64,000 nt of DNA, taken from assembly GCF_003722335.1 (NCBI RefSeq), contig NZ_CP026100.1, positions 5,182,001 through 5,246,000 of the forward strand, in the 5' to 3' direction. Under the pieces are notes generated by a model that saw only the letters and a program-made list of their open reading frames with translations, searched no databases and was not told where the DNA came from. Shown here one piece after another: positions 49,647 through 60,773 of this stretch. The translations under genes were made by a program, and so were the position numbers. The DNA is from Caulobacter flavus. GTDB taxonomy: Bacteria; Pseudomonadota; Alphaproteobacteria; Caulobacterales; Caulobacteraceae. How positions within the stretch are numbered: position 1 is the first letter of the stretch; the number at the start of each line of letters is the position of its first letter.

Positions 49647-50513
49647 ATGGCGACCGCCCTTCTCTTCGCTCTCGCCCTTATGGCGCAGGACGCGCCCGTG
49701 ACCACCGCCGCCCCTCCCCCGCGCACCCAGCCCGCCGCTACGCCGCCGACCGACGAGTACGGCTACATCGCCTGGTGCTACGGCGCGCTCAGCGGCTATG
49801 TCGACCTGTACGACAAGGTCATGCCCGAGGTGACGCGTATCGAGAAGGCGTTTCCCGGCCCCGACGGCGCGGCCGCCGCGCTGAAGGAATATCCGGCGAT
49901 GCGCATCCAGGCGCGCTCGGACCTGAAGGTCTACGCCTCATCGATCACCGCCGCCGAAAAGGCCAGCCCGCGCCCGATCTCGGAGTACGGCGCGGCCGCC
50001 ATGAAGAAGGGCCGCTCGATCTGGGGCGGTTCGGAAGCCGTCGACAAGGCGCGCCTGGCCCAGGTGTGGATGAGCTGGTCGCCGCCGGGCGACTGCGAGA
50101 CCCGCGCCAAGACGCTGGAGACCAAGTCCAACCTGCTGGGCCAGGCCCTGAACTACAACGTCAAGAGCGCCGTGCCGGTCGAGCCGCAGGCTGCTCCGGA
50201 GCCCGAACCGCAAGCCGCGCCGCCTTCGCCGCCCGCAGAGACGCTCAACGAGACGCCCGCGCCGGCCAAGATCGAAGCCTCGGCTCCCGCCGCGCCCGCG
50301 CCCAAGCCCGCCGTCCAGAAGCCTGTGGCGAAGCCGGTTTCCACGGCCGCGAAGCCGGCCGCCAAACCCCTGACGCCGATCGGCTCGACCCCGGCCAAGC
50401 TGCCGGCCAGCCGCGAGATCATCATCGACCCGGCCAACCCGCAGGCCTGCGCCGGCAGCCTCGTCCCCGCCAAGCGCGGCGGCAAGGACGTGCTGATCTG
50501 CAAGCCTGACTGA
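49647..50513 (+). CDS. exported hypothetical protein with Pro/Ala-rich C-terminus
   Basis: 288 residues. Signal-like start (ATALLFALALMAQ), then a small alpha-helical domain with one disulfide-like Cys pair (IAWCYGALSGYVDLYDKV and PPGDCETRAKTL), then about 80 residues of Pro/Ala/Lys (AAPEPEPQAAPPSPP), then DPANPQACAGSLVPAKRGGKDVLICKPD at the end. Probably periplasmic. Homologues of unknown function exist in Caulobacterales as far as I can tell. Confidence 0.65.
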   Translation: MATALLFALALMAQDAPVTTAAPPPRTQPAATPPTDEYGYIAWCYGALSGYVDLYDKVMPEVTRIEKAFPGPDGAAAALKEYPAMRIQARSDLKVYASSITAAEKASPRPISEYGAAAMKKGRSIWGGSEAVDKARLAQVWMSWSPPGDCETRAKTLETKSNLLGQALNYNVKSAVPVEPQAAPEPEPQAAPPSPPAETLNETPAPAKIEASAPAAPAPKPAVQKPVAKPVSTAAKPAAKPLTPIGSTPAKLPASREIIIDPANPQACAGSLVPAKRGGKDVLICKPD

Positions 50514-50521
50514 GGCGGCGC

Positions 50522-50628
50522 AGACCCCCTCCGGCCCTCCGGGGCACCCTCCCCAGAGGGGGAGAATCTGAAGCGCCAAGATGCTCCCCCTCTGGGGGAG
50601 CTGTCGCGGAGCGACTGAGGGGGGCGCC
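50522..50628. repeat. dispersed intergenic repeat, family A copy 7
   Basis: CCTCCGGCCCTCCGGGGCACC module followed by CTCTGGGGGAGCTGTCGCGGAGCGACTGAGGGGG. Confidence 0.85.
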
Positions 50629-50640
50629 GCCAGGCGCTCC

Positions 50641-52089
50641 TCACGGCGCCGTCGGCAGGACCCCGCTCCGCGCCAGCGCCGCGTACCAGGCGTAGGACGC
50701 CTTGGGCTTGCGCGCCCCGCTCGTCCGGTCGTGGCTGACCAGCCCGAACTTCGAGCGATAGCCCAGCGCCCATTCCCAGTTGTCGACGAGGCACCAGGCG
50801 AAGAACCCCTTCACGGGCGAGCCCGCCTCCATCGCCCCCTTCACCGCCTGCAGGTGCCGGCGCAGGAAGGCGATGCGGAAGGTGTCGGCCTGGATCGCCT
50901 TGCCGTCGCCGAACGGGTCCGAACAGCCGTTCTCGGTGACGAACACCGGCGGATTGCCGTACTCGACCCGCAACCGCGTCAGCACTTCCAGCAGGCCCGA
51001 CGGATCGACGTGCCGGCCGAAGGCGTCGCGCTCGGCGCCTCTGGGCGGATCGGCCGGCTTGATCTTGCCCGGCGACAGCGGCGCCAGGCGCATGTAGGCC
51101 GGCGCATAGTAGTTCACCCCCATGAAGTCGACCTTCTGGCGGATGGTCGCCAGGTCCTCCGGGCGCACCCGGTCGCCCAGGAACTCGTTCATCTCGTCGG
51201 GGTACTCGCCCTTCAGCAGGGGATCGAGCCAGGCCCGGTTCCACAGGGCGTCCAGCCCATCCGAGGCCAGCCGGTTCCAGAACGCCAGGCCGCCGCCCGC
51301 AGGCCGGCACGGCTGCAGGGCCAGGGTGGTGCCGATCGACAGGTCGCCGTGCGCGGCGCGCAGGGCCTGGATCGCCATCCCTTGCGCCAGGTTCATGTGG
51401 TGGGTCACCGGCCCCAGCAGGGCCACGTCCTTGAACCCCGGCGCGTGCTCGCCGGTGACGTGGCCGAACACGGTGTGCACCGCCGGCTCGTTCAGCACGA
51501 TGATCTTCTTGAGCCGGTCGCCCAGCCGCTCGCCGATCAAGGCGGCATAGTCGGCGAAGGCCTTGGCGCTGTCGCGGCTGGCCCAGCCGCCGTGATCCTG
51601 CACGGCCTGCGGCAGGTCCCAGTGGAACAGCGTGGCGTAGGGCGTCACGCCCTTCTCCAGCAGCCGGTCGACCAGGCGGCTGTAGTGGTCGACCCCGGCC
51701 TGCGCCACCGCTCCCGCCCCGGTCGGCAGCACCCGCGACCACGAGATCGAGAACCGGTAGGCCCCCATGCCGGCGCCGGCCACCAAGTCGACGTCCTCGG
51801 CCCAGCGGCGATAGCTGTCGGTGGCGACCTTGGCGTTCGAGCCGTCGATGATCTTGCCTGGCTGGTCCTGGAACACGTCCCAGACGCTGGGCCCGCGCCC
51901 GTCGGCCGTGGGCGAGCCCTCGGTCTGGAAGGCCGCGCTGGCCGTGCCCCAGACGAAATCCTTGGGGAAGTCGCGCGACCTGGGCCGGACTTCGCCGCCC
52001 TTGGGTCCGGCGCATCCCGCCAGCCCCGCCGCCGTTCCCCCTACCGCCAACGCGCCCAGCGCGCGACGGCTGACGCCGCTCCCGTTCAT
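50641..52089 (-). CDS. bglA: GH1 beta-glucosidase, exported (Tat/lipoprotein)
   Basis: 482 residues, retaining beta-glucosidase. N-terminal SRRALGALAVGGTAAGLAGC shows a twin-arginine pair then a lipobox Cys26, so it is exported as a lipoprotein. DFVWGTASAAFQTEGS near 44-59, acid/base Glu201 in VLNEPAVH, and nucleophile Glu386 in VTENGCSD are intact, with WCLVDNWEW near the end. Would hydrolyse cellobiose or similar glucosides outside the cytoplasm. Start choice rests on the signal peptide. Confidence 0.9.
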   Translation of the reverse strand: MNGSGVSRRALGALAVGGTAAGLAGCAGPKGGEVRPRSRDFPKDFVWGTASAAFQTEGSPTADGRGPSVWDVFQDQPGKIIDGSNAKVATDSYRRWAEDVDLVAGAGMGAYRFSISWSRVLPTGAGAVAQAGVDHYSRLVDRLLEKGVTPYATLFHWDLPQAVQDHGGWASRDSAKAFADYAALIGERLGDRLKKIIVLNEPAVHTVFGHVTGEHAPGFKDVALLGPVTHHMNLAQGMAIQALRAAHGDLSIGTTLALQPCRPAGGGLAFWNRLASDGLDALWNRAWLDPLLKGEYPDEMNEFLGDRVRPEDLATIRQKVDFMGVNYYAPAYMRLAPLSPGKIKPADPPRGAERDAFGRHVDPSGLLEVLTRLRVEYGNPPVFVTENGCSDPFGDGKAIQADTFRIAFLRRHLQAVKGAMEAGSPVKGFFAWCLVDNWEWALGYRSKFGLVSHDRTSGARKPKASYAWYAALARSGVLPTAP

Positions 52090-52154
52090 CGCCCCACTCC
52101 CCTAGGGTCGTTCATTGAGGAGAGGATGACCTGAAAGCCGACGACTTGGCCAGA

Positions 52155-52291
52155 GCGCCCCTCCCCCTGAAGGGGGAGGTGTCGGCGAAGCCGACGGAGG
52201 GGGAAGTCGTTGCGAGATGGAGGACGTCAGCGGAAGCTGAAAACGTCCCCCCTCCGGCCCTGCGGGCCACCTCCCCCAGAGGGGAGGATCT
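52155..52291. repeat. dispersed intergenic repeat, family A copy 8
   Basis: CCCTGAAGGGGGAGGTGTCGGCGAAGCCGACGGAGGGGG and CCCCCCTCCGGCCCTGCGGGCCACCTCCCC modules, inverted relative to one another. Confidence 0.8.
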
Positions 52292-52298
52292 GGGCGCC

Positions 52299-54964
<2,666 letters not shown>

Positions 54965-54968
<4 letters not shown>

Positions 54969-55366
54969 TGGGATGCGCTCAGGATGGTCTGCAGGCCGGC
55001 GATGTGGGTCAGCCAGGCGTCGTGCGCGTCGCCTTCCTGCCAGAGTTCGTCGATTTCGGAGGCGGGAGCGACCACGCGGGCCAGGGCCGCGCGCGCCAGC
55101 CGGACCAGCCCCTCGGGCGGCGCGCCCAGGGCGTCCTTGAGGCCGTGCTGGTCCTCGGGCAGTACGGCGACGTCGCCGGCGCAGGCCGCCACGATGGCCG
55201 CCGCGGCCACGGCCATCTCGCCCTCGGGGGCCTCCAGATAACCGGCGGCCTTGGTCACGTGCTCGAGGATCCGCGTCACCGTGCGCCAGTCCGGCGCCTG
55301 CGCCAGGTCCTCGATGAAGTCGGCCGCCTCGTCGTTGTCGAACGGTCCGTTGTCCCAGGCGCCCAT
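54965..55366 (-). CDS. DUF4259 family protein
   Basis: 133 residues. The start MGAWDNGPFDNDEAADFIEDL is the exact signature of DUF4259 (MGAWGxGxFxNDxAxD). The remainder is helical with AAAIVAACAGD and LWQEGDAHDAWLTHIAGL. Function unknown. It sits within the methionine operon, sharing an ATGA overlap with metH and starting 2 bases after the ligase-like gene, so it may be a small accessory factor or a passenger. Confidence 0.85.
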
Positions 55367-55368
55367 GA

Positions 55369-56370
55369 TCAGGCCGCCGTCTCGGCTTGCCTGGCGCGCG
55401 CCTCGGCCAGGGCCAGCTGGCCCTTGAGGAAGGTAGCGATCTCGATCCCCTGGGCCTTCAGCGCCTTGGGATACAGCGACGAGGCCGTCAGGCCCGGCAG
55501 GGTGTTGGTCTCCAGATAGACGAGGCCATGCTCGCCGACGATGAAGTCGGTGCGCGAATAGCCGCGGCAGCCCAGGGCGGCGTGGGCCTTCAGGGCCTGG
55601 TCCTGCAGGGCGGCGTTGATCGCCTCGCCGAAGGTCGCCGGGCAGATCTCCTCGGTGTCCTTGGCCAGGTACTTGGACTTGTAGTCGAACTTGCCGGCCG
55701 ACGGACGAATCTCGACCGGCGGCAGGGCGAACACCCGGCCGTCCTGCTCCAGCACGCCGCAGGTGGCCTCCAGGCCGGCGACGAACGGCTCGATGACGTA
55801 GGGCATCTCCTTGGCCGCCTGGGCGACGGCATCCAGGTCGGTGGGCGCGTCGACGAAGATCAGGCCGTAGCTCGAGCCGTCCTCGGCCGGCTTGGCGATC
55901 AGGCGGCCGTACTTGGCCAGAGCGGCCGGCGCGTTCTCCAGGGCGATGCTCTCGGGAACCGAGACGCCGGCCTGCGCGACCACGTCCTTGGCCGCCGTCT
56001 TGCTGAACGCCAGACGGCTGGCCTGCGCGCCCGAGCCGGTGAAGGCCACGCCGCGCGTCTCGCACAGGGCCTGCAGGCCCCCGTCCTCGGCGAAGCCGCC
56101 ATGCAGGCTCAGCAGCAGGGCGCGGTCCTCGCGGGCCGCGACGTCCAGGGCCGTCTCGATGTCGCCGATCGGCGCGCCTTCGGTCGGCAGGTCCAGCTCG
56201 AACGGACGCTCGTGGCCCAGCAGCACCGCCTGGCTGGCGTTGTAGACCTGGCCGTCCGGGGCCCAGAACCACAGGTCGGCCTCGGGCAGCACGCGGGTCA
56301 GGCCCTGGGCGCTGGCCACGGCCACGAGACGCTCGCGGCTGGGGCCGCCGAAAAGAATGGTGGTGCGCAT
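55369..56370 (-). CDS. D-alanine-D-alanine ligase-like ATP-grasp enzyme
   Basis: 333 residues with the full Ddl-type motif set: ILFGGPSRERLVAVASA at 5-21, LHGGFAEDGGLQAL near 90-103, TGSGAQASRLAFSKTAAKD near 112-130, LIAKPAEDGSSYGL near 156-169, and GYSRTDFIVGEHGLVYLETNTLPGLTASS near 268-296. It could ligate D-Ala, or another amino acid, in peptidoglycan or metabolite synthesis. A cell-wall gene inside a methionine operon is unusual, so the true substrate may differ. A dedicated Ddl in the mur cluster is likely elsewhere in this genome. Confidence 0.8.
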   Translation of the reverse strand: MRTTILFGGPSRERLVAVASAQGLTRVLPEADLWFWAPDGQVYNASQAVLLGHERPFELDLPTEGAPIGDIETALDVAAREDRALLLSLHGGFAEDGGLQALCETRGVAFTGSGAQASRLAFSKTAAKDVVAQAGVSVPESIALENAPAALAKYGRLIAKPAEDGSSYGLIFVDAPTDLDAVAQAAKEMPYVIEPFVAGLEATCGVLEQDGRVFALPPVEIRPSAGKFDYKSKYLAKDTEEICPATFGEAINAALQDQALKAHAALGCRGYSRTDFIVGEHGLVYLETNTLPGLTASSLYPKALKAQGIEIATFLKGQLALAEARARQAETAA

Positions 56371-56384
56371 CGTCTCGTACTCGA

Positions 56385-57461
56385 TCAGGCCAGCTCGAAG
56401 GGTTCCAGGCCCGCCAGGCGCATGGCCTTCGGGCGCTCCGGAATAGCGCGAGGCGCGACGCCGCGCACCTCGTCCGCGACATGGCGGATATGGTCGGGGG
56501 TGGTGCCGCAGCAGCCGCCCAGGATGTTGACCAGGCCGTCCTTGGCCCATTCGTGCAGGGCGTGGCCGGTCTCGTGCGGCTCCTCGTCGTACTCGCCCAT
56601 GGCGTTGGGCAGGCCGGCGTTGGGATAGGCCGCGACCAGAGTGTCGGCGATGCGGGCCATCTCGGCGATGTGTGGGCGCATCAGATCCGCGCCCAAGGCG
56701 CAGTTGAAGCCGACGGCGAACGGCTTGGCGTGCTTGACCGAGTTCCAGAACGCCTCGGCGGTCTGGCCCGACAGGGTGCGGCCCGAGCGGTCGGTGATCG
56801 TGCCGCTGATCCAGATCGGCAGCTCCTCGTGGCCCTCGTCGCGCCAGTCGAGGATCGCCTTGATGGCGGCCTTGCAGTTGAGGGTGTCGGTGATGGTCTC
56901 GATCAGGAACAGGTCGACCCCGCCCTGGTACAGGGCGTCCACCTGCTGGCGATAGGCCTGGTAGACCTGGTCGAAGGTCACCTTGCGCGCGCCCGGATCG
57001 TTCACGTCCGACGACATCGACAGCATGACGTTCAGCGGCCCGATCGAGCCGGCGATGAACTTCGGACGCTCGGGGTTTTCGGCGTTCCAGCGGTCGGCCA
57101 CCTGGCGGCCGATCCTGGCGCCTTCCAGGTTGATGTCCCAGACGTCCTGCTCGCCCAGGCGATAGTCGGCCTGGGCGATGGTGGTGCCCGAGAAGGTGTT
57201 GGTCTCGGAGATGTCGGCGCCGGCGGCGAAATAGGCGTCGTGAAGTTCGGCCACGAGATCGGGCCGCGTCAGGCACAGGATGTCGTTGTTGCCCTTCATC
57301 TGGCCGTCGAAGTCGGCGAAGCGCTCGGCGCGGTAGTCGGCCTCGGTCAGCTTCTTCTTCTGGAACATCACGCCCCAGGAGCCGTCGAGGATGAGGATGC
57401 GCTCCTTGGAGGCGGCCTTGAGGGCGGCCACGCGGTTCGCACGAATGGAGAGGTCGGTCAT
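56385..57461 (-). CDS. metH: methionine synthase, homocysteine-binding half (split MetH)
   Basis: 358 residues: the homocysteine S-methyltransferase barrel alone. LDGSWGVMFQKKKL at about 25-38, NDILCLTRPDLV near 59-70, VGFNCALGADL near 247-257 (first zinc Cys) and GGCCGTTPDH near 317-326 (zinc Cys pair) are the standard Hcy-binding features. It works with the 889-residue half downstream in the same operon. Split MetH is known in some alphaproteobacteria; here the two halves are separated by two other genes. Confidence 0.93.
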   Translation of the reverse strand: MTDLSIRANRVAALKAASKERILILDGSWGVMFQKKKLTEADYRAERFADFDGQMKGNNDILCLTRPDLVAELHDAYFAAGADISETNTFSGTTIAQADYRLGEQDVWDINLEGARIGRQVADRWNAENPERPKFIAGSIGPLNVMLSMSSDVNDPGARKVTFDQVYQAYRQQVDALYQGGVDLFLIETITDTLNCKAAIKAILDWRDEGHEELPIWISGTITDRSGRTLSGQTAEAFWNSVKHAKPFAVGFNCALGADLMRPHIAEMARIADTLVAAYPNAGLPNAMGEYDEEPHETGHALHEWAKDGLVNILGGCCGTTPDHIRHVADEVRGVAPRAIPERPKAMRLAGLEPFELA

Positions 57462-58318
57462 TTGGCGGCTCCCTGCTGGCGCGCCAGTTCCTGGTTGAAC
57501 CGGGTCTCGTAGCCGTCGACGAAGCGGGTCAGCTCGGTCGGATCGATGAAGGCGTCGGCGTCGCCGCGCAGCTGCTTCTGGCGCTTGGCCAGTAGGTCGC
57601 CCTGCTCCTCGTGGCTGGGCAGCATCACGTCGGTCGGGATGGCCCGCAGCGCCGCGAAGCTGGCGCGGTAGTCGGCGACGATGGACTTGTGGCCCTGGTT
57701 GCCGACCAGCACGTTGCCGGCCACCGACAGCGAACACGGGAAGGTCACGTTCAGCGCCCGCCCCTTCTCGACCACCTGGGTGGTCCAGCTGGTGCAGCCG
57801 ATGGTGTGGCCGGGCGTCAGGTGGGCGACCAGGGTCGTCCCGCCCATCTTCAGCTTGGTCTCGTCGCCGAAGGCCTTGTCGACCTTCACGGCCGGGAAGG
57901 CCGTCGGGCCGTTGGCGTTGTCGCCGAAGTGGCGGCCCTTCTCCAGGGCCGGCTTGTCGCCCCGCGAGGCCCACAGCTTGGCGCCGGTGTCGGCCTTCAG
58001 CTGGGCCAGGCCGCCGGCATGGTCGTAGTGGGCGTGGGTGTTGATCAGCACCTTCACGTCCGTGGGTTTGAAGCCCAGGGCCTGGATGTTGCGCTCGATC
58101 AGCTTGCCGCCCTCGGCCGACGGTCCGCCGTCGAGCAGCACATGGCCTTCCGAGGTGGTGATCAGCCAGGCAGACAGACCTTCGGAGCCGACATAGTAGA
58201 TGTTGCCCGCCACCCGGTACGGCTTGATCGGCCGAGTCCAGTTGGCGTTGTCGTCGGCGCGGGCGACGGCGCCCGTCGACGCCAGCCCCAGCGCCAGGGC
58301 GAAGACCAGGGCCCTCAT
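57458..58318 (-). CDS. subclass B3 metallo-beta-lactamase
   Basis: 286 residues. Signal peptide MRALVFALALGLASTGAVARA; HAHYDH at 95-100 (zinc ligands), H171 in HLTPGHT and H236 in LPSHEEQ complete the B3 ligand set. Resembles the chromosomal B3 enzymes of Caulobacter (CAU-1, Mbl1b type). Exported to the periplasm, where it would hydrolyse beta-lactams. In this operon its start overlaps the metF stop (ATGA) and its stop overlaps metH-N (ATGA), so it is translated with the methionine genes. Confidence 0.88.
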   Translation of the reverse strand: MRALVFALALGLASTGAVARADDNANWTRPIKPYRVAGNIYYVGSEGLSAWLITTSEGHVLLDGGPSAEGGKLIERNIQALGFKPTDVKVLINTHAHYDHAGGLAQLKADTGAKLWASRGDKPALEKGRHFGDNANGPTAFPAVKVDKAFGDETKLKMGGTTLVAHLTPGHTIGCTSWTTQVVEKGRALNVTFPCSLSVAGNVLVGNQGHKSIVADYRASFAALRAIPTDVMLPSHEEQGDLLAKRQKQLRGDADAFIDPTELTRFVDGYETRFNQELARQQGAAK

Positions 58319-59265
58319 GCGGCCGCCTCGTGGGCCGGCGCGTTCTCGCGCACGCCCAGCACCCGGCAGATGGCGTAGACGAGGTCGGCGCGGTTTAGCG
58401 TGTAGAAGTGGAAGTCGTTGAAGCCCTGCTCCTGCAGCTTGGCGCACATCTCGGTCGCCACCGAGCAGGCGATCAGGCGGCGGGTCTCCGGATCCTCGTC
58501 CAGCCCCTCGAACAGGTTGGCCAGCCACGACGGCACCGTGGTCTGGCACGCGGCCGACATGGTCTTGAGGCCCTTGAAGTTGGTCACCGGCATGATGCCC
58601 GGCACGATCGGGATGGTGATCCCGGCCGCGCGCGCCTTGTCGACGAAGCGCAGGAAGGCGTCGATGTCGAAGAAGAACTGGCTGATGCCCAGGGTCGCGC
58701 CGGCGTCCACCTTGGCCTTCAGCACGTCGATGTCGTGATCCAGCGACGGGCTCTCGGGGTGCTTCTCGGGATAGACCCCGACCAGCACCTCGAACGGCGC
58801 GACGCCGCGCAGCGCCGCCGTCAGCTCGGTGGCGTTCCTGTAGCCGTCCTCGCGCGGCACGTAGACCCCGCCGATGCCGCCCTCGCCCGGAGGCGGGTCG
58901 CCGCGCAGCGACACGACGTGGCGCACGCCGATGTTCCAGTAGTCGTGGATCACCTCGTCGACCTCGGCGCGGCTGGCGCCGACGCAGGTCAGGTGCGCGG
59001 CCGGCTTCAGGCTGGTCTCGTCGAGGATGCGCTTGACGGTGCGGTGGGTGCGCTCGCGGGTCGAGCCGCCGGCGCCGTAGGTCACCGAGACGAAGGCCGG
59101 GTCCAGCGGGGCCAGGCGGGTGATCGCCTCCCACAGGTTGGCTTCCATCTTCTCGGTCTTGGGCGGGAAGAACTCGAACGACACGCGCGGACGCACCGCG
59201 CCGACGGGGCGCTCGCCGGCGCGAGCCACCGGCCCGATCACGCGGCGGGTGGGCGGCAGGGTCAT
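58315..59265 (-). CDS. metF: 5,10-methylenetetrahydrofolate reductase
   Basis: 316 residues; makes the methyl-THF used by the split MetH. RVSFEFFPPKTEKME near 28-42 carries the catalytic Glu, PAFVSVTYGAGGSTRERT near 54-71 binds FAD, and HLTCVGASRAEVDE near 88-101 the folate region. ATGA overlap with the regulator gene upstream and with the metallo-beta-lactamase downstream. A start at 59265 (MTLPPTRR) was chosen; the upstream frame extension is Arg-rich and implausible. Confidence 0.93.
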   Translation of the reverse strand: MTLPPTRRVIGPVARAGERPVGAVRPRVSFEFFPPKTEKMEANLWEAITRLAPLDPAFVSVTYGAGGSTRERTHRTVKRILDETSLKPAAHLTCVGASRAEVDEVIHDYWNIGVRHVVSLRGDPPPGEGGIGGVYVPREDGYRNATELTAALRGVAPFEVLVGVYPEKHPESPSLDHDIDVLKAKVDAGATLGISQFFFDIDAFLRFVDKARAAGITIPIVPGIMPVTNFKGLKTMSAACQTTVPSWLANLFEGLDEDPETRRLIACSVATEMCAKLQEQGFNDFHFYTLNRADLVYAICRVLGVRENAPAHEAAA

Positions 59266-60239
59266 GCGGCGGTCCTTTCGGCGAGGGCCGCGCCGGGTCG
59301 CCGGGCGGTCCAGATCTTGACGGTCAGCCCCTCGGCCGAGGTCGGCGGCAGGGCGATGTTGGTTTCGGGAACGAGGCCGGCGGCTTCGATCCACGGCAGG
59401 ATCTCGTCGTCGGCGAAGCCCAGGCGGCGATGCTGGTGGGCCTCGCGCAGGAACTCGTGGTCGTGGGGGGCGAAGTCGGCGATCAGCAGCAGGCCGCCGG
59501 GGGCCGCCAGGCGCGCGGCCTCGGTCACGGCGGCGGCGGGATCGCCCAGGTAATGCAGCACCTGGTGCACGGTGACGAGGTCGGCGCAGCCGCCCGGCAG
59601 GCCGGTGTCGAAGATGTCGCCGTGGCGCAACTCGCAGGCCGTCAGCCCGGCCTTGGCCACCTCGTCGCGGGCGATGTTCAGCATCTGCTGCGACAGGTCC
59701 AGCCCCAGCGCGTTCACCGCCCGTCCGCCGAGCAGCGTCAGCATGCGGCCCGCGCCCGCGCCCAGGTCGACCATCTCGTCGAAGGGGCCCTCGCCCGTCG
59801 CCCGCAGGATGGCCGCCTCGACCTCCTTCTCGTCGACGTAGAGCGAGCGGATCTCGTTCCAGCGCGCGGCGTTGCGCGCGAAATAGGCCTGGGCGCCGGC
59901 CGAGCGCTCGGCCCGCACGGCGGCCAGCTGGCCCGCGTCGCCCTGGACGACGGCGTCGTCGGCCTGGATCAGCGCCAACGCCGCGGCGACCACCGCCCCG
60001 CCGCCGGACGTGCCGGCCAGGCGATAGAACACCCAGGCGCCGTCGGGAAAGCGTTCGACCAGCCCGGCCTCGGCCAGCAGCTTCAGGTGGCGGGAGACGC
60101 GCGGCTGGCTCTGGTCAAGGATCCGGCACAGTTCGAGCACCGAAAGCTCCTCCACGGCCAGCAGCGCGAGGATGCGCAGACGGGTGCTTTCGCCCGCCGC
60201 CCGCAGTACGTCGACAACCTGTTCGCTCGATAGCGCCAT
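59262..60239 (-). CDS. ArsR-family regulator fused to SAM-methyltransferase domain
   Basis: 325 residues. Winged HTH at about 1-75 (STRLRILALLAVEELSVLELCRILDQSQPRVSRHLKLL) lacks the metal-binding Cys pairs of ArsR sensors. A class I methyltransferase fold follows at about 115-300, VDLGAGAGR (motif I) at 157-165 and FDTGLPGGCADLVTVHQVLHYL for the acceptor-side motifs. In a metF-metH operon this fits a SAM or SAH-sensing repressor, as in the SahR family. It may also have kept catalytic activity. Adjacent palindrome is probably its own operator. Confidence 0.87.
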   Translation of the reverse strand: MALSSEQVVDVLRAAGESTRLRILALLAVEELSVLELCRILDQSQPRVSRHLKLLAEAGLVERFPDGAWVFYRLAGTSGGGAVVAAALALIQADDAVVQGDAGQLAAVRAERSAGAQAYFARNAARWNEIRSLYVDEKEVEAAILRATGEGPFDEMVDLGAGAGRMLTLLGGRAVNALGLDLSQQMLNIARDEVAKAGLTACELRHGDIFDTGLPGGCADLVTVHQVLHYLGDPAAAVTEAARLAAPGGLLLIADFAPHDHEFLREAHQHRRLGFADDEILPWIEAAGLVPETNIALPPTSAEGLTVKIWTARRPGAALAERTAA

Positions 60240-60241
60240 AG

Positions 60242-60265
60242 GGATATAAAGATATCTTTATGTCC
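60242..60265. promoter_or_regulatory. autoregulatory operator of ArsR-methyltransferase gene
   Basis: ATAAAGATATCTTTAT at 60246-60261 is a perfect 16-bp palindrome; outer GGA/TCC arms extend it to a 24-bp near-perfect repeat. It begins 2 bases upstream of the ATG, so a bound repressor would cover the promoter -10 region or the transcript start. Any transcript would be leaderless or nearly so. Confidence 0.75.
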
Positions 60266-60378
60266 GATTTGGCAAGCGAATTTTGCGGTGACGCGGCGCT
60301 CCATATCCCGTCGCGCGGAGATCAAAAAGCCCCTTGGCTCAGCCGAAGCGCGGAGATCGGGGATAAATCTTCCAATCC

Positions 60379-60744
60379 TCAGCCTTCGGCGGCCGGCTGC
60401 CACAGCTCCACCTTGAAGCCCGCCGGATCCACCAGCCAGGCGAAGCGGCCATACTCCTCGTCCTGCCGCCCGGTCGGCTCGACGCCCTCGCCGGCGGCCT
60501 TGGCCAGCACGCCGTCGAGGTCGTCGACGATCAGGTTGATCATGAACGGCGCGGTCGAGGGTTCGAAATAGCGGGTGTCGGCCGGAAACGGCGACCAGTT
60601 GGTCATGCCGACCTTGGGGTGGGCGAACATCGCCCCGCCCCAGTCCTCGACCTTGATCCCCAGCACCCGCGCGTACCAGGCGGCGAGCCCCTTGGGATCC
60701 TCCGCCTTGAAGAACACGCCGCCCAGACCCAGCACCTTGGCCAT
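60379..60744 (-). CDS. VOC-family protein (glyoxalase-like)
   Basis: 121 residues. VFFKAEDPKGLAAWYARVLGI near 10-30, PFMINLIVDDLDGVLAKAAGEGVEP near 66-90 and RFAWLVDPAGFKVELWQP near 100-117 form the two VOC half-domains. Substrate unknown. GGGAAAAGGGGATCGC precedes the ATG. Confidence 0.83.
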   Translation of the reverse strand: MAKVLGLGGVFFKAEDPKGLAAWYARVLGIKVEDWGGAMFAHPKVGMTNWSPFPADTRYFEPSTAPFMINLIVDDLDGVLAKAAGEGVEPTGRQDEEYGRFAWLVDPAGFKVELWQPAAEG

Positions 60745-60773
60745 GCGATCCCCTTTTCCCTGTCGTGATGGTC

